Below are positions 1 to 5,159 of a DNA stretch of 7,079 nt, one piece after another (within the stretch, counting starts at the first letter, position 1; the number at the start of each line of letters is the position of its first letter). Where the stretch lies: NCBI GenBank assembly GCA_900555435.1, contig USLH01000117.1:1-7079 (forward strand), read 5' to 3'. The notes beneath the pieces are model-generated. The model saw only the letters and a program-made list of their open reading frames with translations. It did not search any database and was not told the DNA's origin. This DNA is from an uncultured Oscillospiraceae bacterium. GTDB taxonomy: Bacteria; Bacillota; Clostridia; Oscillospirales; Ruminococcaceae. The position numbers and the translations under genes are program-made.

Positions 1-34
1 AACTGAATAAACTGCACCGAACAAAATAAGCAAA

Positions 35-66
35 GTAAAAGAGCCCGTCGTATTCGACGAGCTCTT
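35..66 (-). terminator. Intrinsic terminator of the tRNA-Ser gene
   Basis: Read on the minus strand, a 12-bp stem (AAGAGCTCGTCG paired with CGACGGGCTCTT, one T-G wobble) closes over the 4-nt loop AATA and runs into TTTTA. It begins 6 nt after the encoded CCA of the tRNA, so the tRNA appears to be the last gene of its transcript. Positions 1-34 beyond it hold nothing recognisable. Confidence 0.85.
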
Positions 67-71
67 CTGTT

Positions 72-164
72 TGGCGGAGAGAGGGGGATTCGAACCCCCG
101 TTACGGCTTATCACCGTAAACATGATTTCCAATCATGCACCTTCAACCACTCGGACACCTCTCC
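72..164 (-). tRNA. tRNA-Ser, anticodon GGA, with encoded CCA
   Basis: The minus strand folds as a class II tRNA. The 7-bp acceptor stem is GGAGAGG with TCTCTCC, followed by discriminator G and an encoded CCA (74-72). The anticodon stem CATGA/TCATG carries the loop TTGGAAA with anticodon GGA (plus-strand 128-130). A long variable arm (TACGG/CCGTA) is typical of serine, leucine and tyrosine tRNAs. The T arm is GGGGG-TTCGAAT-CCCCC. The GGA anticodon reads UCC and UCU serine codons. The gene has its own promoter and terminator and looks like an independent unit. Confidence 0.97.
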
Positions 165-176
165 ATATGGATGATT

Positions 177-193
177 TTACGATACCATCGTAA
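177..193 (-). other. Perfect hairpin in the tRNA-Ser leader
   Basis: TTACGATGGTATCGTAA is a perfect 7-bp stem with a 3-nt loop, 12 nt upstream of the mature tRNA 5' end and inside the predicted leader of about 86 nt. Further upstream, GTCAG/CTGAC (206-210 with 217-221) and CAGTT/AACTG (199-203 with 215-219) are overlapping, mutually exclusive small stems. A role in 5' processing is only a guess. Confidence 0.4.
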
Positions 194-256
194 TTATTCA
201 GTTACGTCAGGTTCAACTGACTTGTTTAGTATAACTTTTCATCCATTAAATGTTCA

Positions 257-286
257 TTATACTTCAAATAATTATAAAATGTCAAG
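257..286 (-). promoter_or_regulatory. Consensus promoter of tRNA-Ser
   Basis: On the minus strand, a perfect -35 TTGACA (plus 281-286) and a perfect -10 TATAAT (plus 257-262) are separated by 18 bp. Transcription should start near 250, giving a leader of about 86 nt before the tRNA. A second -10-like TATACT lies at 228-233. The left end of the IS is 28 bp upstream of the -35 box, so the promoter was left intact by the insertion. Confidence 0.85.
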
Positions 287-314
287 AAAAAGAAGGAAAT
301 ATTGTATGAAAAAG

Positions 315-341
315 TGTAGGATTACAATACATGTGTTACAC
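315..341 (+). repeat. Left terminal inverted repeat of the IS
   Basis: This 27-nt sequence starts TGTAGGATTAC and ends TGTTACAC. Aligned with the reverse complement of 1352-1378, 21 of 27 positions match, with both the outer six and inner eight bases identical. The variable middle and conserved outer and inner blocks fit a transposase site with separate cleavage and binding parts. Confidence 0.9.
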
Positions 342-357
342 ATTGAAAACATAAAAA

Positions 358-420
358 GCGAGATACCCTTGTGATATAGTTAATTCGTCAAAACAAACTT
401 TTACCAAAGGAGTATCTCGC
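358..420 (+). promoter_or_regulatory. Hairpin sequestering the transposase ribosome binding site
   Basis: GCGAGATAC (358-366) is the exact reverse complement of GTATCTCGC (412-420). CCTT (367-370) continues the stem with AAGG (407-410) after one bulged A (411), giving 13 bp. The right arm covers the Shine-Dalgarno AAAGGAG (406-412) and ends at the base before the ATG. A transcript entering from outside would contain both arms and hide the site. One starting at the internal promoter (about 387) lacks the left arm and leaves it open. IS10 and IS50 limit transposase expression from read-through in the same way; the function here is inferred. Confidence 0.75.
372..380 (+). promoter_or_regulatory. 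Transposase promoter, extended -10
   Basis: TG-A-TATAGT (372-380) is a TGn-extended -10 box. No good -35 stands at the expected spacing (352-357 is TAAAAA), which an extended -10 can tolerate. The predicted start near 387 lies between the two arms of the 358-420 inverted repeat and leaves a leader of about 34 nt. Confidence 0.5.
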
Positions 421-1368
421 ATGAACAGTATAACACAAGTTATGAAATTTCGTAGATCTATGGTCGAATATGCATTGAAGCATGGCGTCACTAAAACCGC
501 CATCAAATACAATACATATCGCCAATATGTATATCGCTGGCTTCGACGTTATGATGGTTCACTGGAGTCCTTACGTAATAAATCCCGCAGGCCAAAACAC
601 CATCCCAAAGCACATACAGTTGCGGAATTAAAGCTCATTCAGAATATGAGGCGTCGAAATCCAGAGGCCGGGTTGGTGGTTTTCTGGGTAAAGCTCCGTC
701 AGCGTGGATATAGCCGTTCAATTACCGGACTTTACCGTACATTGAAACGCATAGGGATGACTCCGGTGAAACCGCCTAACCCCAAATATGTTCCCAAACC
801 CTATGAACAAATGCTGTATCCAGGGCAGCGCATCCAGATTGACGTAAAGTTTGTACCGTCCGCATGTCTGACTGGTGAAGCCAAAGGAAAACGCTTCTAT
901 CAATATACTGCCATTGATGAATTCTCACGCTGGCGTTATGTGGAAGCCTTTGAAGAGCACAGCACCTACTCTTCCATGATATTTCTGGTGCATCTCGTTC
1001 AGGCTTTCCCGATGCCTATTGAATGTGTGCAGACAGATAATGGCCCCGAATTCACTAAACGATTCACTAAAGCAAGTCTTGACGAAGATTGTACTCTTTT
1101 TGAGCGTAAATTAAAGGAACTGGGCATCAAGCACAAAAAGATTCGTCCCTTTACCCCAAGACACAATGGGAAAGTAGAACGCAGTCATCGCAAGGATAAC
1201 GAACGCTTTTATGCCACGCATTGTTTCTTCTCTTTTGAAGATTTCAGCAGACAACTCAAAAGATATAATTATAGAGATTATAACTGCTTCCCAATGCGGC
1301 CACTTGGATGGAAATCTCCAAAAGATACACTCCATGATTTCATCAAGTACGGTGTAACATATGTTTGA
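421..1368 (+). CDS. IS481-type DDE transposase
   Basis: This 315-aa protein should cut and join the element's ends. Residues 1-60 form a basic helix-turn-helix region (VTKTAIKY, YVYRWLRRYDG) ending in the arginine- and lysine-rich NKSRRPKHHPK, likely for binding the terminal repeats. Residues about 130-300 are an integrase-type catalytic core with candidate acidic residues D141 (QIDVKF), D206 (QTDNGPEF) and E253 (NGKVERSHR), so the active site looks complete. The D206-E253 gap of 47 is longer than the roughly 35 usual in such enzymes, owing to residues about 213-232. The start is supported by AAAGGAG eight bases upstream. The stop codon lies inside the right inverted repeat, so the last codons double as a transposase site. 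A single frame without frameshift favours IS481 over IS3. Its AT-richer codons contrast with the neighbouring pyrE. Confidence 0.92.
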   Translation: MNSITQVMKFRRSMVEYALKHGVTKTAIKYNTYRQYVYRWLRRYDGSLESLRNKSRRPKHHPKAHTVAELKLIQNMRRRNPEAGLVVFWVKLRQRGYSRSITGLYRTLKRIGMTPVKPPNPKYVPKPYEQMLYPGQRIQIDVKFVPSACLTGEAKGKRFYQYTAIDEFSRWRYVEAFEEHSTYSSMIFLVHLVQAFPMPIECVQTDNGPEFTKRFTKASLDEDCTLFERKLKELGIKHKKIRPFTPRHNGKVERSHRKDNERFYATHCFFSFEDFSRQLKRYNYRDYNCFPMRPLGWKSPKDTLHDFIKYGVTYV

Positions 1369-1378
1369 CAAACCTACA
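1352..1378 (-). repeat. Right terminal inverted repeat of the IS
   Basis: Read on the minus strand this 27-nt sequence starts TGTAGGTTTG and ends TGTTACAC, mirroring 315-341. It overlaps the last four codons and the stop of the transposase. Its outer end lies 21 bp from the pyrE stop codon, with a run of eight A (1384-1391; T on the pyrE sense strand) in between. Confidence 0.9.
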
Positions 1379-1399
1379 TCACGAAAAAAAATCCGGAAA

Positions 1400-2062
1400 T
1401 CAGAAGCGGCAGTACTGCTCCATATACCGATCCATATGCTCCAGCACCCCGGCGTACTCCGGCTTTTCCGCCAGATACTCCCGGATGTCCCGGACAGTGA
1501 CGATGGCGTGGACTTGGATGCCGAACTCGTCCATGACCTCGGCTACGGCGGTCTTCCCGCCTTCCTTTCCCACTTCGCAGCGGTTCACGGAAATGAACAT
1601 ATCCGTAATTTTCACGTCTGCCGCACTCTTTAAGATCGGCACGGTCTCCCGGACGGCGGTGCCGGCGGTGATGACGTCCTCGATGATGAGGATCCGATCC
1701 CCGTCCTTTGGCTGATAGCCGACCAGGCTGCCTCCTTCGCCATGATCCTTTGCTTCCTTCCGGTTAAAGAAGTAGGGCTTGTCGATGCCGTACTGGCTGG
1801 CCAGCTCCCCGGCCGCCGCCGTTACCAGCGGGATGCCCTTATAAGCAGGTCCGAACATCGCCGTAAAATCCGTCCCGCAGCTTTCCTTGATGCAGGCCGC
1901 ATAAAACTTGCCAAGGGCAGCGATCTGGCTTCCTGTCCGGTAGTTCCCGGTGTTGACAAAATAAGGAGAGAGCCGCCCGCTCTTGGTCTTGAACTCGCCG
2001 AACCGCAGCACGTCGGCGCTCATCATGAACTCAATAAATTCCCGTCTGGCCTGTGAAAGCAT
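1400..2062 (-). CDS. pyrE: Orotate phosphoribosyltransferase
   Basis: The 220-aa cytoplasmic enzyme transfers the phosphoribosyl group of PRPP to orotate, giving OMP and pyrophosphate, the penultimate step of UMP synthesis. Visible features are the orotate/PRPP contact region KSGRLSPYFVNTG (27-39), GPAYKGIPL (71-79), the flexible catalytic loop with FFNRKEAKDHGEGG (98-111), and the PRPP-binding signature ILIIEDVITAGTA (124-136). The length is normal for the family. The start at 2062 is chosen because AAGGA lies eight bases upstream; two ATGs at 2071 and 2068 have no properly spaced site. The gene stands alone, not in a pyr operon, and diverges from the helicase. The predicted leader is only about 27 nt, too short for a PyrR-type attenuator. 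No clear terminator follows: a T8 run occurs before the IS but no strong stem precedes it. Confidence 0.96.
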   Translation of the reverse strand: MLSQARREFIEFMMSADVLRFGEFKTKSGRLSPYFVNTGNYRTGSQIAALGKFYAACIKESCGTDFTAMFGPAYKGIPLVTAAAGELASQYGIDKPYFFNRKEAKDHGEGGSLVGYQPKDGDRILIIEDVITAGTAVRETVPILKSAADVKITDMFISVNRCEVGKEGGKTAVAEVMDEFGIQVHAIVTVRDIREYLAEKPEYAGVLEHMDRYMEQYCRF

Positions 2063-2096
2063 CTTCATCATCCTTTTTTCGTTGTTTCTTATCCTT

Positions 2097-2125
2097 ATTG
2101 TACCATAAACCCCTCTGTTCCACAA
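2097..2125 (-). promoter_or_regulatory. pyrE promoter
   Basis: On the minus strand, -35 TTGTGG (plus 2120-2125) and -10 TACAAT (plus 2097-2102) are separated by 17 bp. The -10 is TGn-extended (TATGGTACAAT). The surrounding TTTATGGTACAATAAG closely matches the purB promoter (TTTATGCTACAATAAG). The start should be near 2090. Confidence 0.65.
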
Positions 2126-2155
2126 GGGCGAAACTCCCAAAATTCCCCCTTGCCC

Positions 2156-2184
2156 TTGCGAAAAATCCGCCTTTGTTTTATACT
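2156..2184 (+). promoter_or_regulatory. Helicase promoter
   Basis: -35 TTGCGA (2156-2161) and -10 TATACT (2179-2184) are separated by 17 bp. Transcription should start near 2191, about 29 nt before the ATG, and the leader contains AAAAGGAGG. It faces away from the pyrE promoter, with 30 bp between the two -35 boxes. Confidence 0.6.
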
Positions 2185-2219
2185 TTTCCTATCCCCACTT
2201 TTTAAAAGGAGGCACCTGC

Positions 2220-4253
2220 ATGGACATCGCCGCTCATCTTCGGAAAAGAGGCATCACCCTGACCCCCTCCCAGCTGCAGGGGCTCTCCCCCGACCCCCGT
2301 CCCACTCTGCTCTTAGCCGTCCCCGGTTCCGGAAAGACCACCGTGCTGGTAGCAAGAGCCGCCGCCCTTTCCTCTGCCGGCATCCCGGCGGGAAAAGTGC
2401 TGAACCTGACCTTTTCCCGCAGCTCCGCTTCCGACATGAGCCGCCGCTTTTCCGAACTTTTCGGGGAGCTTTTCCCAAAACCTCCCCGCTTTTCCACCGT
2501 CCACAGCTTCTGCTTCACCCTCCTCCGGGAATTCAGCCGCCAGACCGGTCGCCCTCTTCCCACCCTCACCGGCAGCGACGGCGCCCCCTCTTCCTCTGCC
2601 TTGCTCCGCCGGGCAGCCGGGCAGCTCTCCGACGCTTTCGTGGACGAAGAAACCTTGGAGGAACTGGAAAGCGCTCTGGGTTACGCCAAAAACCGCCTTC
2701 TCCCCCCGGAGGAGATCCCCTTGGGCGCTTCTCCTGCCTTCCCGAAGATCCGGGCACGGTACGAAGCGGAAAAGCGGGCGGAAAAGCTCATGGACTATGA
2801 TGACATGCCCCTTTTCACCCTTCAGATCCTGAAAAGCCGCCCGGCCTTTTTGGAAGCCGTCCGCAGCCGCTTTTCCCGGATCAACGTGGACGAAGCCCAG
2901 GATCTCTCCCCCGCCCAGCACGCCCTGCTCCAACTCCTTTCCCCGAAAGGGCAGGGGCTTTTCCTCGTAGGCGACGAGGATCAGAGCATCTACGGCTTCC
3001 GGGGCGCCTCCCCCGAGGAGCTGCTCCGCTTTGCGGAGAGCTTCCCCGGCGCACAAGTCTTAAAAATGGAGGACAGCTTCCGCTCCCGCCCGGAGATCCT
3101 TTCCTGCAGCAGCACTTTCATCTCCCTCTGTCCCCAGCGCTACGACAAGCGCCCTATCCCCCGCCGGGAAAAAGGCGGGCTGGTCCAGCAAGTCTTTCCC
3201 CGCTCCATGGAAGACGCCCTTGCGGAGACCGCCGCCCTTTTAAAAGAATGCACCGGCCGGTCGGTGGGCGTCCTTTTCCGAAACAACCTCTCCATAGGCC
3301 CCCTTGCCCTCTTTCTGACGGAGCGGCAGATCCCCTTCCGTGCCCAGCCGGAGCCTTCCACTCTCTGTCGGGGTCCCATTACCCAGCAAGCGGCGTTTCT
3401 CCGCCTTTGTGCCCGTCCTTATGACTTGGATGCCTTCCGCCTGCTCCGCTTCCCCGGGGAGCTTTCCGGCGAGCTTTTCGAGGACGTGATCCTGAGAGCC
3501 GACGGCTGCACCCCTGTTTCCGAGCTTCTGCGTGCCGCCGTTTCCCGCCATCCGGACAGCGGCCCGGCCCGAAAGCTGTCGGGGCTTTTAAAAAGCTGCA
3601 AGGACGGCACTCCCGGCCGAAATCTGGAGATCTTTGAACAGCGGACGCTTTTAGGAAGTCGCATCCTCACCCGCCTTACCAAAAGCGACGCCACCCTGCG
3701 GCTTTTGGAAGAGCAGTTCCGCTATTTCTGCCGCCGTTCCCATACCTATGACGAGCTGGAGTGCCAGCTGAAACAGTCGGGATCCCCCGTCCCCTTCCGT
3801 CCCGAGGAGGCTTCCGTGACCCTTTCCACCATCCATGGCGCCAAGGGCCTTGAATACGACGTGGTGCTGCTGATGGATGCCTTCGATGGGATCCTCCCCG
3901 GCCGCACCGCTCTGGAGGATCTGACCCTCCGCTGTCCGGAAGCCTACTATGAGGAGATGAGGCTTTTTTATGTAGCCGCCACCCGGGCCCGGGAACGCCT
4001 TATTCTATTCTCCCCGCCCAAAAACGCCGCCCATCTGCGGGACTCCCGCTTCTTCCATGACTTTTTCCGCCACACCGGGGCCCCCTCTCCTGCCCCTTCC
4101 GTCCCTCCCGGCGCCCGGATCACCCATAAGGCCTTCGGCTCCGGCACCGTGGAGCAACAGGACGGCGATACTCTCGAGATCCGCTTCTCCGACGGCTCCC
4201 TCCGCAAGCTCAGCGCCGCCTATTGCGTCAGGCACCACCTCATCGTTCAATGA
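2220..4253 (+). CDS. UvrD/PcrA-like superfamily 1A DNA helicase
   Basis: This 677-aa protein is an ATP-driven single-strand DNA translocase of the UvrD/Rep/PcrA group, expected to act 3' to 5' in repair or in clearing replication blocks. All core motifs are visible: Q motif LTPSQLQ (14-20), Walker A AVPGSGKTT (33-41), Ia LTFSRSSASDM (63-73), Ib TVHSF (93-97), Walker B VDEAQD (223-228), III VGDEDQSIYGFRG (250-262), IV SFRSRPEIL (286-294), V STIHGAKGLEYDVV (536-549) and VI LFYVAATRARERL (582-594). Residues about 632-677 (ITHKAFGSGTVEQQ) resemble the Tudor-like C-terminal module of PcrA. It is somewhat shorter than typical PcrA or UvrD (about 720 aa), the reduction probably lying in the 2B region between motifs IV and V. 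AAAAGGAGG seven bases upstream supports the start. It is monocistronic. Codons are C- and T-rich, unusual for a sense strand. Which named helicase it replaces, if any, cannot be told. Confidence 0.93.
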   Translation: MDIAAHLRKRGITLTPSQLQGLSPDPRPTLLLAVPGSGKTTVLVARAAALSSAGIPAGKVLNLTFSRSSASDMSRRFSELFGELFPKPPRFSTVHSFCFTLLREFSRQTGRPLPTLTGSDGAPSSSALLRRAAGQLSDAFVDEETLEELESALGYAKNRLLPPEEIPLGASPAFPKIRARYEAEKRAEKLMDYDDMPLFTLQILKSRPAFLEAVRSRFSRINVDEAQDLSPAQHALLQLLSPKGQGLFLVGDEDQSIYGFRGASPEELLRFAESFPGAQVLKMEDSFRSRPEILSCSSTFISLCPQRYDKRPIPRREKGGLVQQVFPRSMEDALAETAALLKECTGRSVGVLFRNNLSIGPLALFLTERQIPFRAQPEPSTLCRGPITQQAAFLRLCARPYDLDAFRLLRFPGELSGELFEDVILRADGCTPVSELLRAAVSRHPDSGPARKLSGLLKSCKDGTPGRNLEIFEQRTLLGSRILTRLTKSDATLRLLEEQFRYFCRRSHTYDELECQLKQSGSPVPFRPEEASVTLSTIHGAKGLEYDVVLLMDAFDGILPGRTALEDLTLRCPEAYYEEMRLFYVAATRARERLILFSPPKNAAHLRDSRFFHDFFRHTGAPSPAPSVPPGARITHKAFGSGTVEQQDGDTLEIRFSDGSLRKLSAAYCVRHHLIVQ

Positions 4254-5043
4254 TCCCCAAAGCCGCATTCCCACCACCCCGCATCACCCCCTAGCCCCAA
4301 TCCTCCCGAATGCTTTCCTCTATCCGTCCTTTCTCCTACTCCTTCTCACCCGAAAAAATTCCGGAAACCTCTCAAGACCTCGAAATTCGAGCCGTCTCCC
4401 CGGCCTTATCCTATCCTCCGTTTATCCTCTCAAGCCTGCGAAATTTCTATTCCTTTCCTGTACCGCCCGGATTTTTCCAAAAGCTCCCTCTTTCTCCCCT
4501 CCCTCGTCCGAACATCCTCTTTCTGTCTTCTCACCCAAAACCGATACGGCGTTCCGTTCCCGTCCCTGCGCCCGCACCGGCGCAGAACCGCTGCCGTTCC
4601 CCACGGCTCTTCCTTTTTCCGTTCCCCGCATCCGCCGGATCACAGGCGGACGGTGAATGGCCCTTTTTTGCGTCCCAGGTTCCCGTCTGCTCTCTGTTTA
4701 CTCCAGCTCTCCGCCGGAATGCCGCCCCTTTCGCCCCCTTTTTTGTGCTCAAAACGCCCCGGCTTCCCCGACCGCACCTTGCAGCCTGCCAAAGCTCCCC
4801 ATCCCTTTCTCACCGCTTGGAAACCGTTTCATTCTTCTCCAAAATCGCAGCTTTTTCTTTTTTCTCCGGCAAAACTACGAAAAACTTAGCGGATTCAATT
4901 GAATTTTTCTATTCAAAATTCTTTCAAAAAGCAATGCTTTCTCCGGATAACAGTTGGAAAAGTGTTGTTTTTTCTGTTTAAATATGAAATTCGTAAAAAG
5001 TAAACAATTCATCTCCATGAAGCATAGAATTCTTTGGTACTTA
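4254..5043. other. Long intergenic region, pyrimidine-rich then AT-rich
   Basis: No gene is supported here. From 4254 to about 4860 the plus strand is strongly C+T-rich, including a 22-nt pure pyrimidine run at 4484-4505. Because stop codons need purines, this composition alone keeps plus-strand frames open. The resulting frames (for example 4310-4981) have repetitive Pro/Ser/Phe content, no ribosome binding site and no family resemblance. From about 4860 to 5043 the DNA turns AT-rich. That part holds the 12-nt palindrome ATTCAATTGAAT (4893-4904), a repeated ATTCAA 18 bp further on, and a weak stem plus T-run near 4949-4973. A decayed gene cannot be excluded. Confidence 0.6.
4566..4650 (+). 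other. Cluster of three perfect hairpins
   Basis: Three consecutive uninterrupted stems lie within 85 nt: CTGCGCC/GGCGCAG (4566-4585, 7 bp, 6-nt loop), GCCGT/ACGGC (4593-4607, 5 bp, 5-nt loop) followed by TCTTCCTTTTT, and TCCGCC/GGCGGA (4631-4650, 6 bp, 8-nt loop). The middle one with its T-rich tail could be a late terminator of the helicase transcript. Short GC stems also arise by chance in such GC-rich DNA, so function is unproven. Confidence 0.35.
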
Positions 5044-5079
5044 CATTTTGCAGGATTTAAAAATAAATCTTGCAAAATG
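5044..5079 (+). promoter_or_regulatory. 36-nt palindrome overlapping a -35 box, possible operator
   Basis: CATTTTGCA (5044-5052) is the exact reverse complement of TGCAAAATG (5071-5079). Inside it GATTTA pairs with TAAATC, with one G-T wobble (5053/5070) and an AAAA loop (5060-5063), making a 16-bp stem. The right arm contains the predicted -35 TTGCAA of the aminotransferase promoter, so a dimeric repressor bound here would block RNA polymerase. Termination of upstream transcripts is less likely because no T-run follows. Confidence 0.5.
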
Positions 5080-5098
5080 CAGAAAGGTGTTGTATGAT
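5070..5098 (+). promoter_or_regulatory. Aminotransferase promoter
   Basis: -35 TTGCAA (5070-5075) and -10 TATGAT (5093-5098) are separated by 17 bp. The start should be near 5105, giving a leader of about 55 nt. This contains a small hairpin GCCGC/GCGGC (5108-5112 with 5131-5135) and the ribosome binding site GGAGGGTGAT. Confidence 0.6.
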
Positions 5099-5159
5099 AG
5101 AAACAGCGCCGCAAAACTCATCCGGAAAAAGCGGCCTGAGAATTGGAGGGTGATCTTGC

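Larger units (their letters stand above)
315..1378 (+). mobile_element. Complete IS481-type insertion sequence
   Basis: The 1064-bp element is bounded by 27-bp imperfect terminal inverted repeats that begin TGTAGG and match at 21 of 27 positions. A TGT start, a single unshifted transposase reading frame and about 1 kb length fit the IS481 family. It carries one intact transposase (421-1368), an internal extended -10 promoter and a hairpin over the ribosome binding site. It lies between tRNA-Ser and the 3' end of pyrE, both on the opposite strand. No convincing target-site duplication abuts the ends: the left flank ends GAAAAAG and the right flank begins TCACGAAAAA. A shared GAAAAA (308-313 and 1383-1388) is offset from the ends and may be chance. 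The family call rests on protein motifs and the TGT ends; IS3-like is the main alternative. Confidence 0.85.

Noticed and set aside
135..374. Plus-strand frame of 79 codons from the tRNA into the IS
   Set aside because: It starts inside the tRNA, crosses its promoter and the IS end, and has no ribosome binding site.
421..1368. Programmed frameshift giving a two-part IS3-type transposase
   Set aside because: Helix-turn-helix and catalytic core are in one continuous frame with all three acidic residues, so no shift is needed.
2063..2096. PyrR-type attenuator before pyrE
   Set aside because: The predicted leader of about 27 nt has no anti-terminator or terminator stems.
2313..3056. Minus-strand open frame of 247 codons within the helicase gene
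   Set aside because: It is antisense to a helicase with every core motif. Its Gly/Glu/Ala-rich product mirrors the C-rich codons on the other strand, and it has no ribosome binding site or family resemblance.
4484..4505. 22-nt polypyrimidine tract as a triplex-forming or regulatory element
   Set aside because: It is not a mirror repeat and is expected in a background this rich in C and T.
4057..4656. Plus-strand open frame of 199 codons overlapping the helicase end
   Set aside because: It is an out-of-frame overlap with the helicase, extended by the same scarcity of stop codons, and is Pro/Ser-rich with no start signal.
4310..4981. Plus-strand open frame of 223 codons in the intergenic region
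   Set aside because: It stays open because pyrimidine-rich DNA lacks stop codons. There is no ribosome binding site, the product is Ser/Pro/Phe-rich without domains, and it crosses the composition change near 4860.
4875..5114. Minus-strand frame of 79 codons over the aminotransferase promoter
   Set aside because: It begins with a TTG lacking a ribosome binding site and runs through the palindrome and promoter; the composition is simply AT-rich.
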